Below, one piece after another: positions 23,267 through 30,713 of a stretch of DNA of 37,369 nucleotides. The stretch spans positions 1 to 37,369 of the forward strand of contig JAKQPK010000022.1 in NCBI GenBank assembly GCA_029564765.1, in the 5' to 3' direction. The translations under genes were made by a program, and so were the position numbers. A model generated the notes under the pieces. The model made no database searches and had not been told where the DNA came from. It saw nothing but the letters and a program-made list of their open reading frames with translations. Each line of letters opens with the position of its first letter. Position 1 is the stretch's first letter. The DNA is from Candidatus Omnitrophota bacterium (GTDB lineage: Bacteria > Omnitrophota > Gorgyraeia > Zapsychrales > Aceulaceae).

Positions 23267-23662
23267 TTAACAGGATTGGGGATATTCAGCAGCAACAACG
23301 GTTTGAATGCCTCCGCGAGGCTTCATCACAACCTCCACTTTGGCCCAACGCGGCTGGCAAGCGTTGACAACATCGTCTAAGATCTTATTGGTCAAATGCT
23401 CATGAAAGATGCCAATATCACGATAAAACATAAGATAATATTTGAATGATTTGAGTTCTAGGCATTTTTTTCCAGGCTTATACCAAACCTTAATGGTCGC
23501 AAAATCCGGCAATCCAGTCTTAGGGCAAATGCAAGTAAACTCATCTGTCGACAGATCGATCAGGTATTCACGATCAGCGTATTTATTATTCCACACATCA
23601 ATACGCGGGGTCTTAAGACGACGAATCTTTTCTTGTAGATGTTCGTATGTTTTTCTGGCCAT
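23267..23662 (-). CDS. queF: NADPH-dependent 7-cyano-7-deazaguanine (preQ0) reductase
   Basis: A 131-aa, short (type I) QueF. It reduces the nitrile of preQ0 to the aminomethyl group of preQ1. The catalytic Cys is in DEFTCICPKTGLPDFATI, with the nucleophile expected at the Cys of the CP dipeptide, and the QueF motif is CLELKSFKYYLMFYRDIGIF. The conserved HEHLTNKILDDV segment follows, and MKPRGGIQTVV is near the end. The ATG at 23662 lies 3 bp after queE, so the two are translationally close. Together with queE, queC and queD it completes the route from 7,8-dihydroneopterin triphosphate to preQ1. The GTP cyclohydrolase step, tgt, queA and queG/H are not in the window. Confidence 0.97.
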   Translation of the reverse strand: MARKTYEHLQEKIRRLKTPRIDVWNNKYADREYLIDLSTDEFTCICPKTGLPDFATIKVWYKPGKKCLELKSFKYYLMFYRDIGIFHEHLTNKILDDVVNACQPRWAKVEVVMKPRGGIQTVVAAEYPQSC

Positions 23663-23665
23663 GGC

Positions 23666-24352
23666 CTATCTCACCTTTAACAATTTATGCATTTGCGCCA
23701 CAACGCGCGCATCCGATAAGGAACGTAAGGCTTTTTCTTGAGCAGCAAAACAGTGCTGTAAAAGTTTTGCGCCAAGCTCGTCGTGTTGCGGCTGCAGGAT
23801 AAATACTATATCACGATTAATGCAGGATGCAAGCTTTGCGGCGCGCGCGATCTCGCTTAAAGGCGTCGCAAGCCCTACCACAATCTTCACAAAAACATCC
23901 TTTGCCTTAGCGACGCGTAAAAATCGCTCATGCTCTTTCCAGAAAGAACCTTGCCCTGTCACGCTTGGAAGCTTTATGTCCATGGCGATGATATCCACAA
24001 GATGGATCACGTCCTTTAACTCTTGAACCAATATACCGTTTGTCTCAAGATAAATAGGCATCTTTTTTCGCCTTAATAAAGGCAAAAAGATTTTCAAGAA
24101 TCCAGCTTGCTCTAAGGGTTCGCCGCCGGTAAGGCTGACACCTGAAACCTTGGAAAAACGTGAAACTTCCTTTAAAAGCTGCGTGCGAGAATACGTTCGA
24201 AATCCGTAAGAATCTTCTCTTCCTTGGGGTGTATCACACACGCGACAGCCTAATTGACATCCAAAAAAACGGATAAAAACCTGCCTACGCCCCACATACT
24301 TTCCTTCCCCTTGAATGGAAGAAAAAACTTCACTTATCCTGGCAGTGATCAT
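23666..24352 (-). CDS. queE: 7-carboxy-7-deazaguanine synthase (radical SAM)
   Basis: This 228-aa enzyme converts 6-carboxytetrahydropterin to 7-carboxy-7-deazaguanine by radical SAM chemistry. The substrate-recognition start FSSIQGEGKYVGRRQVFIRF is followed by the cluster motif CQLGCRVC (CxxxCxxC, residues 32-39), which binds the [4Fe-4S] cluster. The SAM-binding SLTGGEPLEQ is at about 94-103. YLETNGILV and MDIKLPS are typical of QueE. The start ATG overlaps the queC stop as ATGA (4 nt), indicating translational coupling. Length is within the family range (200-250). Confidence 0.97.
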   Translation of the reverse strand: MITARISEVFSSIQGEGKYVGRRQVFIRFFGCQLGCRVCDTPQGREDSYGFRTYSRTQLLKEVSRFSKVSGVSLTGGEPLEQAGFLKIFLPLLRRKKMPIYLETNGILVQELKDVIHLVDIIAMDIKLPSVTGQGSFWKEHERFLRVAKAKDVFVKIVVGLATPLSEIARAAKLASCINRDIVFILQPQHDELGAKLLQHCFAAQEKALRSLSDARVVAQMHKLLKVR

Positions 24353-25026
24353 AAGGCGGGGTCTTTACGTTTAAGCGCCGCAAACCCTTTTTGGCGCAAC
24401 AGGCAACTATCGCAGGTACCGCAAGGTTTGGCCTGGCCTTTATAGCATGACCATGTTAAATGATAAGGAACTTTTAATCGGTATCCTAAGCGGATGATCT
24501 CTTCCTTGGTCTTTCGGATCAACGGGGCTTTGATCTGGATCGCGCAACCCCTGGCTCCTGCCTTTGTCCCGGCACGCATGGCCCGCGCAAAAGCTTTAAG
24601 AAACTGAGGCCGGCAGTCCGGATAGCCGGAATAATCACGAACATTGGCTCCTAGAAAAATAGTGTCGGCCCCGATCGCCTCCGCAAATGACGAGGCAAAA
24701 CTTAAAAAGATCATATTCCTCGACGGAACATAGGTGGATGGGATCTTTGAGGGCATGCTCTTAAGCGTGCGATGTTCCGGGATCGCTTGACGGGGATCCA
24801 GCAGTGACGATCCTTTCCACGGCAATGAAATATTAACAACATGATGATCACAGTGCGCCGATCGCGCGATACGCTGAGCCCGCAAAACCTCTTTGTCGTG
24901 GCGCTGTCCATAACGAAAGATCAGGGCCGTAACATGATATCCTTGATGCTTGGCAATATAAAGGGTTGTTGTTGAGTCCAGGCCTCCGGACAACAGGACA
25001 ATGGCTTTCTTACACTGCTTTTTCAT
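24349..25026 (-). CDS. queC: 7-cyano-7-deazaguanine synthase
   Basis: A 225-aa protein from the ATG at 25026 (MKKQCKKAIVLL). An upstream in-frame start at 25068 would push 42 bp further into queD and is less likely. QueC uses ATP and ammonia to turn 7-carboxy-7-deazaguanine into preQ0. The PP-loop LLSGGLDSTTTLYIAKHQGY binds ATP. VPSRNMIFLSFA and GANVRDYSGYPDCRP are substrate-pocket segments. The C-terminal zinc site has cysteines in TWSCYKGQAKPCGTCDSCLL. It overlaps queD by 17 bp and queE by 4 bp. Confidence 0.96.
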   Translation of the reverse strand: MKKQCKKAIVLLSGGLDSTTTLYIAKHQGYHVTALIFRYGQRHDKEVLRAQRIARSAHCDHHVVNISLPWKGSSLLDPRQAIPEHRTLKSMPSKIPSTYVPSRNMIFLSFASSFAEAIGADTIFLGANVRDYSGYPDCRPQFLKAFARAMRAGTKAGARGCAIQIKAPLIRKTKEEIIRLGYRLKVPYHLTWSCYKGQAKPCGTCDSCLLRQKGFAALKRKDPAL

Positions 25027-25381
25027 AATAAGTCGCGTTTGCTTTCTCAGATTCCCAGACCGTGACACGCTTAGGCTCGACGGTCTTTAATTTCTTTCTG
25101 AGAGAATCGAAAAGATATTGAGCGATATTCTCTGAGGTAGGATTGACAGTTTGAAAATAAGCAAGGTCGTTGAGATGCGCATGGTCAAGCTCGTCAAGAA
25201 CAGCGTGAAGAGCGCTCTTGATCTCTTTAAAATCAACGAGCATTCCTGTTTTATTGAGGTCAGCACCCGCGACGACAACATCGACATGCCATGTGTGCCC
25301 ATGCAGGTTCTTGCACTTGCCCTCATAATCCCGCAACGAATGTGAAGCCGCAAACTCACCCTTAACGGTTAATTCATACAT
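25010..25381 (-). CDS. queD: 6-carboxytetrahydropterin synthase
   Basis: This 123-aa member of the PTPS/QueD family makes 6-carboxy-5,6,7,8-tetrahydropterin from 7,8-dihydroneopterin triphosphate. The zinc ligands are a His in FAASHSLRDY plus both His in NLHGHTWHVDV. The catalytic Cys is in GKCKNLHGH, the spacing that separates QueD from many PTPS proteins. LDELDHAHLND supplies the catalytic Asp-His, and NPTSENIAQYLF the pterin-binding segment with its Glu. The start overlaps the murI stop by 13 bp. Confidence 0.96.
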   Translation of the reverse strand: MYELTVKGEFAASHSLRDYEGKCKNLHGHTWHVDVVVAGADLNKTGMLVDFKEIKSALHAVLDELDHAHLNDLAYFQTVNPTSENIAQYLFDSLRKKLKTVEPKRVTVWESEKANATYYEKAV

Positions 25382-26187
25382 GCGCCTGATCCTTTATGAA
25401 CGTTTTTAATGGCACAGCCCAAGAACCGCTTAGCCAATGTCTTAAAATGCTGTGGTTTATCACTCACAAAAAATTGGCACTTTCCACGATGACCTTGCGT
25501 GTTTAAAAGCCCCATCTTCTTTAAGAGATCTTTCACTTCTTGGGCGATCTCTTTTGCCGAGTTGATCAAAAAGACCTTGGGACCAACGGCCCTTTGAATG
25601 ACATTGCGCAACAAGGGGTAATGTGTGCAACCCAAGATCACGACATCCGCCTTAGACTGAACAATGGGCTGTAAATATTTCTTTGCGGCCTGTTGCGCGA
25701 TCACATTATCATACCAGCCCTCTTCCGCCAGCGGGACAAAAAGCGGACACGGCTGGTTCACGACCTTGATGTTTTTATCAATGTTTTTGATCGTTCGAGC
25801 GTACTGTCCACTATGGATCGTGGCCGATGTAGCGATCACGCCAATGACCTTTTTTCTGCTCATGCCCACTGCTTTGCAGGCGCCCGGAACGATCACGCCG
25901 ATGATCGGAAGTTTATAGGCCTTGCGCAGGCTTTCCAAGGCAAAACTCGATGACGAATTACAGGCAACAACGATCATCTTCACTTTATGCTTCAGCAAAA
26001 AACGCGCATTTTCATGGGAAAACCGCACGATCGCTTCCTTGGATTTCGTCCCGTAAGGCACACGAGCCGTATCGCCAAAATAAACAATGTTCTCGCAAGG
26101 CAACTGCCGTATCAACTCTTTGACAACGGTCAGCCCGCCTAATCCCGAATCAAAAACCCCAATAGGAAATCTTGCTTCAGACATCAT
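25369..26187 (-). CDS. murI: Glutamate racemase
   Basis: A 272-aa protein from the ATG at 26187 (MMSEARFPIGV), preceded by AAAGGA. An open extension to 26298 overlaps the amidase gene and is rejected; ATG 26184 is equally possible. It interconverts L- and D-glutamate for peptidoglycan. Family features: IGVFDSGLGGLTVVKELIRQ with the catalytic-site Asp/Ser, VYFGDTARVPYGTKS, the first catalytic Cys in VVACNSSSSFAL, and the second in VILGCTHYPLL. It lies 13 bp after the amidase gene and just before queD. Its pairing with a peptidoglycan amidase is functionally coherent. Confidence 0.96.
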   Translation of the reverse strand: MMSEARFPIGVFDSGLGGLTVVKELIRQLPCENIVYFGDTARVPYGTKSKEAIVRFSHENARFLLKHKVKMIVVACNSSSSFALESLRKAYKLPIIGVIVPGACKAVGMSRKKVIGVIATSATIHSGQYARTIKNIDKNIKVVNQPCPLFVPLAEEGWYDNVIAQQAAKKYLQPIVQSKADVVILGCTHYPLLRNVIQRAVGPKVFLINSAKEIAQEVKDLLKKMGLLNTQGHRGKCQFFVSDKPQHFKTLAKRFLGCAIKNVHKGSGACMN

Positions 26188-26200
26188 GGATCCTTTGATA

Positions 26201-27241
26201 TTAAAAATACATACGAATATATCGTGACACGCTTTCGGCGATACCATCAGCCATTTTCTGCCGATATCCTGCGGATTGCAAATTTTTTTCTTCCGCACGA
26301 TTTGACAAAAAACCTACTTCGATCAGGACAGATGGGACAAGCGTATATTTTAAGACATAAAAACCTGCCTGCTTATCACCTCGGTGGCTAATATCCAGCG
26401 CGATAGAGACCTCATGCGTTAATTGCCTCGCTAGCCGATCTGAATGGAGATCTTTGTACCCTCGCATCATATCGATCAATGTCTTTCTTAATGTCAGATC
26501 ATTTCTCTTCATTTGATAAGTCGAGAATGACTGTCGATATTTGTCTGGGTCGATAGCCTCCTTAAGCTCTTTGGGGTCAAGCGTCCGCAATGAATAGACT
26601 TCTAATCCTTTAACCCTGGAAGAATCTGCGATATTCGCATGAATGCTCAGAAAAAGACTAACATCTTTCTGGTTCGCTAAGCTCGCCCGTTCTTCAAGCG
26701 TGAGGAATTTGTCCGTTTCGCGTGTCATCGCCACAGAAAAACCCCTCTCTTTCAAATTCCTTTTCAAGCGCTTTGCTATATCCAGGACAACATCTTTTTC
26801 TTTTGTCCCTAGGCCGCCGATCCCACCGGGATCATGGCCTCCATGGCCAGCATCGATGAGGATCTTATACCCTTTCATTTCCAAAGAAGTCTTTTTGAAA
26901 ATAGGAGAAATGACTTTTATTTTAAAATCAGCCGGGACATAAACCACACCGCGAGATAACCGCACAGGACTGCTTAGCAATAATTTATCTTTATTGACCA
27001 CAACCACATTGCTTCCAACCATTGCCCTGGCTTGGATGTGATCTCTCTGGATAGTGATGACCTGACTATTACTGTCAACGATACAGCTAATACCATAACG
27101 CACGCAAAGATCCCTTAAAACAATCTCAGGCTCACCGACAGGCTCTGTTGGCGCAGGCATGGTCGCGCATCCAGGCAAAAGAAAGCACGCGACCACAACA
27201 ACGGTTACCCATAATAATGTACGCATCAGAGAATAATGCAT
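26201..27241 (-). CDS. N-acetylmuramoyl-L-alanine amidase lipoprotein
   Basis: This 346-aa protein has a lipoprotein signal (VVVVACFLLPGC, lipobox LLPGC). Residues 40-120 resemble a copper-amine-oxidase-like/AMIN-type beta domain. The Amidase_3 domain follows: ILIDAGHGGHDPGG (first zinc His), then TKEKDVVLDIAKRLK (Glu ligand), LFLSIHANIADSS (second zinc His), and SVLIEVGFLSNRAEE (catalytic Glu). It cleaves the amide bond between MurNAc and the stem peptide and is probably tethered in the periplasm. The ATG at 27241 lies one base after the secretin stop codon, so the genes are likely coupled. An amidase beside a secretin may open the wall for assembly of the secretin ring. Confidence 0.93.
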   Translation of the reverse strand: MHYSLMRTLLWVTVVVVACFLLPGCATMPAPTEPVGEPEIVLRDLCVRYGISCIVDSNSQVITIQRDHIQARAMVGSNVVVVNKDKLLLSSPVRLSRGVVYVPADFKIKVISPIFKKTSLEMKGYKILIDAGHGGHDPGGIGGLGTKEKDVVLDIAKRLKRNLKERGFSVAMTRETDKFLTLEERASLANQKDVSLFLSIHANIADSSRVKGLEVYSLRTLDPKELKEAIDPDKYRQSFSTYQMKRNDLTLRKTLIDMMRGYKDLHSDRLARQLTHEVSIALDISHRGDKQAGFYVLKYTLVPSVLIEVGFLSNRAEEKNLQSAGYRQKMADGIAESVSRYIRMYF

Positions 27242-27242
27242 A

Positions 27243-28934
27243 TCACTTTTTCTTTTCCGGCCTCCCGGAGATCTTTTCAGAAGAAGGATGATCTCCTGTG
27301 ACGATCGTTGGCGTTAAAAAGATGATGATCTCTGTCTTTGTTTTTTCTCTATCTTCATTACGAAAAACCGTTCCCAGAAAAGGGATATCCCCTAAGAAAG
27401 GGACCTTGTTGATCGTCCGGCTGTCTTGCTCTTTGATCAGGCCTCCAATCACGATGGTCACAGAATCCTTGACCATGACCGTTGTTTCAGCCTGGGAAGT
27501 TTCTACGATAGGGATCTTATTGTTCGTACTGGTTGTTAAATAATCAGTTCGCGCACTAACCTCGGGCCTGATCTTCATGGTCACATACCCGTCGCCATGG
27601 ATCGTTGGCGTAACATAGAGCTTGACTCCCACTTCGATAAAATTGACCGTTTCCGCGGTTGTTGACGGACCGGAGGATGTCGTCGTTGTTTGTGTCGTTA
27701 CATAAGGCTCGCTGGAACCGACAAGGATTTTCGCCTCTTCATTATTGATCACGGTGATCCGTGGATTAGAGAGGATGTTCGTATCGCCGACCGTTTGCAA
27801 AGCCTCGATCAAGACCTTATAATCATCATTGGAAAGCGTTCCAATGCTCAGCTTGCCCCGCTTACTAGCATTCGATAAAATGTTGAACTGGCTCGCCAGG
27901 TCAAGGCTGTGAAAATCTGAAACGATCGCCTCCCAGTCAACACCAAGCTTGTATTGATCATTGAGGTTGACCTGAACGATCTTAGCTTCGATCAAGACCT
28001 CTTGATGTTTTGTATCAAATGCCTGGATCATCTTCTCGATCTGGGCGATCTTCTTTTCGGTATCCGTGACTAAAACCTTGTTGGAGCGTGCGTCAAACTC
28101 TACCTTGCCAACATTCTTCGATAAAAAATTCTCGATCTTTTTCGCTACTTCCTCTGTTTTTGAGTAACGGATCTCAAAGGTTCTTGTTACAACCGGAATG
28201 TCCATGCGCTGGATCATGTCTTCCATCAGGATAACTTTATCCGGGCGGTCCACTAGGATCACTGTATTCGATACGGAATCAGAAGAGATCTTGCCTGACT
28301 GACTTTTGATCTGGTCTAAGACGGTGACGACTTCTGGCGTTTTGACATACCTTAAAGCAACGATCTTCGTTGTAAGATTTTGACCAAACTTGTATCCATA
28401 CATCTTCTCGTACTCAGCACCTGAAACGACCTTGATAATATTATTTTGCTCAACATAAGCCAAATTATTAGACTCTAAAATGATACGCAACGCATCACGG
28501 ACATCGACATTCTTAAGATAAATAGTGACCTTGCCGACAACATCTCTGCCGGAAACAATATTTAAACCGCTTTTCTTAGAGATCAGCTTCAGAACATCTC
28601 CGATGTCCATGTCTTTTAGCTCCAAGACATCCATCATGAAAGATGCAGGTATCACAGAGGCTTCATCAATGACAGGCTGCTGTGACCCTGCAGAATCCAA
28701 TGATATTCTTTCTGCCACCTGCCCTTCTACCTGGCTTGAAACAGCTGAGGGAATATCTGCTTGAGGCTGAGTGATCGTTGGCTGAGACAACTGTTTTTCA
28801 TAGCTATCAAGAGCGTTTTGTACTTGGTCAGCAGGAACGATGCCACGCTCTTGAGCTACAGCCAAGGAAAAGATCCATCCTGTTAGCATCAAACAAACGA
28901 CCATGCCTATTACAAGAATTCTTTTTGCCTTCAT
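27243..28934 (-). CDS. Secretin (GspD/PilQ family)
   Basis: A 563-aa protein from the ATG at 28934, which is preceded by AAGGAG; a TTG at 28940 is also in frame. It has a signal peptide (VVCLMLTGWIFSLAVAQ). Then come an STN/N0-type domain (VLKLISKKSGLNIVSGRDVV ... VDVRDALRIILESNNLAYV) and two N1/N2 (NolW-like) repeats (VALRYVKTPEVVTVLDQIKS; FEIRYSKTEEVAKKIENFLS). The C-terminal secretin beta-barrel domain has ILSNPRITVINNEEAKILVG and VPFLGDIPFLGTVFRN. Secretins form the outer-membrane channel of type II secretion or type IV pili. It is located next to GspC/PilP-like and ExeA-like genes. T2SS and T4P cannot be told apart from this cluster alone. Confidence 0.95.
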   Translation of the reverse strand: MKAKRILVIGMVVCLMLTGWIFSLAVAQERGIVPADQVQNALDSYEKQLSQPTITQPQADIPSAVSSQVEGQVAERISLDSAGSQQPVIDEASVIPASFMMDVLELKDMDIGDVLKLISKKSGLNIVSGRDVVGKVTIYLKNVDVRDALRIILESNNLAYVEQNNIIKVVSGAEYEKMYGYKFGQNLTTKIVALRYVKTPEVVTVLDQIKSQSGKISSDSVSNTVILVDRPDKVILMEDMIQRMDIPVVTRTFEIRYSKTEEVAKKIENFLSKNVGKVEFDARSNKVLVTDTEKKIAQIEKMIQAFDTKHQEVLIEAKIVQVNLNDQYKLGVDWEAIVSDFHSLDLASQFNILSNASKRGKLSIGTLSNDDYKVLIEALQTVGDTNILSNPRITVINNEEAKILVGSSEPYVTTQTTTTSSGPSTTAETVNFIEVGVKLYVTPTIHGDGYVTMKIRPEVSARTDYLTTSTNNKIPIVETSQAETTVMVKDSVTIVIGGLIKEQDSRTINKVPFLGDIPFLGTVFRNEDREKTKTEIIIFLTPTIVTGDHPSSEKISGRPEKKK

Positions 28935-28962
28935 GGGCAACTCCTTTAAAAAAGTTTAGGGT

Positions 28963-28968
28963 ATTATA
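28963..28968 (-). promoter_or_regulatory. Possible internal promoter before the secretin gene
   Basis: A perfect TATAAT lies in the 66-bp gap before the secretin start, with no acceptable -35 box 16-18 bp upstream. It may add transcription of the secretin-to-rph part of the cluster. No terminator separates it from the upstream genes. Confidence 0.4.
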
Positions 28969-29000
28969 CCAAAATCTTTTTAAAAATATTGTTTTTCACG

Positions 29001-29573
29001 CTATTGTTTAAGCTCGATCTCAAGTCCTTCTTGCAAAAAAACAACACGACCCTCCTCGATCGTCTTAACCTGGACAGACTCTAGCCGATCTCCAGGACGG
29101 ATAAACACTGTTGTTCTGCTTGTTAGATCCTCGACAATAGCTTCTGGGACAGCACCTAAAACAATGCCAACAAGTTTGTAGCGCTTTGTTAGATCGACAC
29201 GCGCGTTAGCGGTTACCTGCGCCAATGGACGCTCAAAAAGATCACGCGTTTCCAACTGACCCTGATAATGCGCAAACGGCTTAACATCTTTCTGGATCAG
29301 AACGAAATCCTGCGTCGTTGCAGGCTCTAGCTCATCGGTCTTAGGCCATCGATCGCCCTGAGGCTGAGGCTTATCGAAGGTGCTGTACACCAGCAATAAC
29401 ATCAACCCTATGAAAGCAAGGATTAACGTGCCATTCAGAAATCCGAACAAATTCTTATTATCCTTTTTGATCGGTTTAGCAACGGCTTTCTGATCAACAA
29501 GCTTTGGCCTGTTCTCTGGCTTTTCTCGAATAAGGCGCAAAAGTTTTTCTTCCGGTAAGTGGCTTTTCGTCAT
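29001..29573 (-). CDS. GspC/PilP-like inner-membrane protein
   Basis: A 190-aa protein from the ATG at 29573, with AAGGTGG upstream and an ATGA overlap with the preceding stop codon. A GTG at 29582 is an alternative start. It has a cytoplasmic N-terminus, one membrane helix (LNGTLILAFIGLMLLLVY) and a periplasmic C-terminal domain: YKLVGIVLGAVPEAIVED, TTVFIRPGDRL, RVVFLQEGLEIEL. This matches the homology region of GspC and the PilP fold (LxGIV...P-AIVED...G). These domains dock on the N-terminal domains of the secretin, encoded directly downstream. Confidence 0.75.
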   Translation of the reverse strand: MTKSHLPEEKLLRLIREKPENRPKLVDQKAVAKPIKKDNKNLFGFLNGTLILAFIGLMLLLVYSTFDKPQPQGDRWPKTDELEPATTQDFVLIQKDVKPFAHYQGQLETRDLFERPLAQVTANARVDLTKRYKLVGIVLGAVPEAIVEDLTSRTTVFIRPGDRLESVQVKTIEEGRVVFLQEGLEIELKQ

Positions 29574-30397
29574 GTCCGCCACCTTTTTTCTTCTTCGACC
29601 AACGCATGAACAAGCTCAGCGGTCACGGTCTCCCGCCCATCCATCACAACGCGCTCCAGCGCGTTATGACATAAAAGCGTTACTTTGCGGGGATATCCCT
29701 GCGTCACCTCGTAAATTTTTCTGATCGCCTCAAAAGTAAAGATCTCCTTTTTCCCATTAGCACCTGCCCGCCCCAGGCGAAAACGGATCATCTCCGCCGT
29801 CTCATTCTCGTCGAGAGGATTGATAATATATTTTAGGGCCACTCGATCCATGAAATTTTTGACCTTTTTAATGCGTGGCAGTAGTTCCATTTGACCAAGA
29901 ATGATTAATTGCAACAATTTGTATTCATTCGTTTCATAATTCAGCAGTGTCCGCAAGATCTCAATGAACGGCATCGAAAGTTTTTGTGCTTCGTCGATCA
30001 AAAGGACAATGGTCTTGCCCTCGTCAACGCCCTTTTGAAAAAGATAACGCTCGATCGTTTCTCTGTGATCCATGGAAGAGCGCAAAAAAGGGCTGACGCC
30101 AAACATTTTTGTCAGATGCGCTAAGAACTGATATTCGCTCTTAAAATCCGGATCCAAGATCATATGAAAAATATAATGATCTTCTTCGCCATTAAATGAT
30201 TGTAAAAGCGCTCGTGACAAGGTTGTCTTACCCGCGCCCACATCACCTAAGACAATGCTTAATCCCCGGCGAAGACGTACCGCTATTTCCAAACGCTTAA
30301 GAGCAGTCGTATGCTCTCTAGAATGATAAAAAAAATCTGGATCAGGACTTGTCGAGAAAGGTTCTTTGCTAAGGTCTAATGCCTGGTAATAGCTCAC
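29570..30397 (-). CDS. ExeA-like AAA ATPase
   Basis: A 275-aa protein that begins with GTG at 30397, overlapping the merR stop (GTGA). MSYYQALDLSKEPFSTSPDP-DFFYHSREH is the standard start of ExeA/GspA-type ATPases. Walker A is GDVGAGKTTLSRAL and Walker B IVLLIDEAQKLS. Sensor-1-like LQLIILGQMEL and an arginine-containing VALKYIINPLDENE follow, and the lid has YEVTQGYPRKVTLLCHNAL. There is no C-terminal peptidoglycan-binding domain, unlike Aeromonas ExeA. In ExeAB systems this ATPase helps insert the secretin through the cell wall, which fits its neighbours. A TniB-like transposition ATPase is the main alternative, but no transposase is nearby. Confidence 0.88.
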   Translation of the reverse strand: MSYYQALDLSKEPFSTSPDPDFFYHSREHTTALKRLEIAVRLRRGLSIVLGDVGAGKTTLSRALLQSFNGEEDHYIFHMILDPDFKSEYQFLAHLTKMFGVSPFLRSSMDHRETIERYLFQKGVDEGKTIVLLIDEAQKLSMPFIEILRTLLNYETNEYKLLQLIILGQMELLPRIKKVKNFMDRVALKYIINPLDENETAEMIRFRLGRAGANGKKEIFTFEAIRKIYEVTQGYPRKVTLLCHNALERVVMDGRETVTAELVHALVEEEKRWRT

Positions 30398-30618
30398 GCG
30401 GTTAGCCTCGTTTTTATTTCCTTCAAAGAAAGCCCATCGTTTTGCAGCTTGCGGATCCCTTTCAACGATTCAACAGTGGCATCATCAAAATAGCGAAAAT
30501 TTGTCAAAGGACTCCTGCCGATTTCTTTAAAAAGCCCTAAACGAAGGTAGTATTTCAACGTATAGGTTGAATGTCCTGTAACTTGCGCTAGATCCTTTAG
30601 TAAATATATATTTCTCAT
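30394..30618 (-). CDS. MerR-like DNA-binding protein
   Basis: A 74-aa protein from the ATG at 30618; a GTG at 30630 would add four residues (MSNP). It has only the MerR winged-helix part: YLLKDLAQVTGHSTYTLKYY (helix-turn-helix), LRLGLFKEIGRSPLTNFRYF with the wing, then ATVESLKGIRKLQNDGLSLK (second helix pair, typical L-x-G-x-S-L-x-x-I). The long dimerisation helix and effector domain are missing, so it is a minimal MerR/excisionase-like regulator. It heads the cluster and overlaps the ExeA-like gene by 4 nt. An inverted repeat directly before it may be its operator. Confidence 0.85.
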   Translation of the reverse strand: MRNIYLLKDLAQVTGHSTYTLKYYLRLGLFKEIGRSPLTNFRYFDDATVESLKGIRKLQNDGLSLKEIKTRLTA

Positions 30619-30630
30619 AGGGTTAGACAC

Positions 30631-30650
30631 AACTCTCTACTTAGAGAGTT
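30631..30650. promoter_or_regulatory. Palindrome before the merR-like gene
   Basis: AACTCTCT and AGAGAGTT form a perfect 8-bp inverted repeat with a 4-bp centre. It lies immediately upstream of the merR-like start and 64 bp past the end of giant gene 3. TTGAAC overlaps the left end on the minus strand and could be a -35 box. MerR proteins usually bind a palindrome between -35 and -10, so autoregulation is a reasonable guess. It has no T-run and is a poor terminator candidate. Confidence 0.5.
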
Positions 30651-30713
30651 CAATATTAAGATAACAAAAAAAATCCCATCTCTCAACAAGAAATAAACAT
30701 TTTTAACAACGCT

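Noticed and set aside
29570-30397. TniB-like transposition ATPase
   Set aside because: The N-terminal YYxALxLxxEPF motif fits ExeA/GspA, the neighbours are a secretin and a GspC/PilP-like gene, and there is no transposase or terminal repeat.
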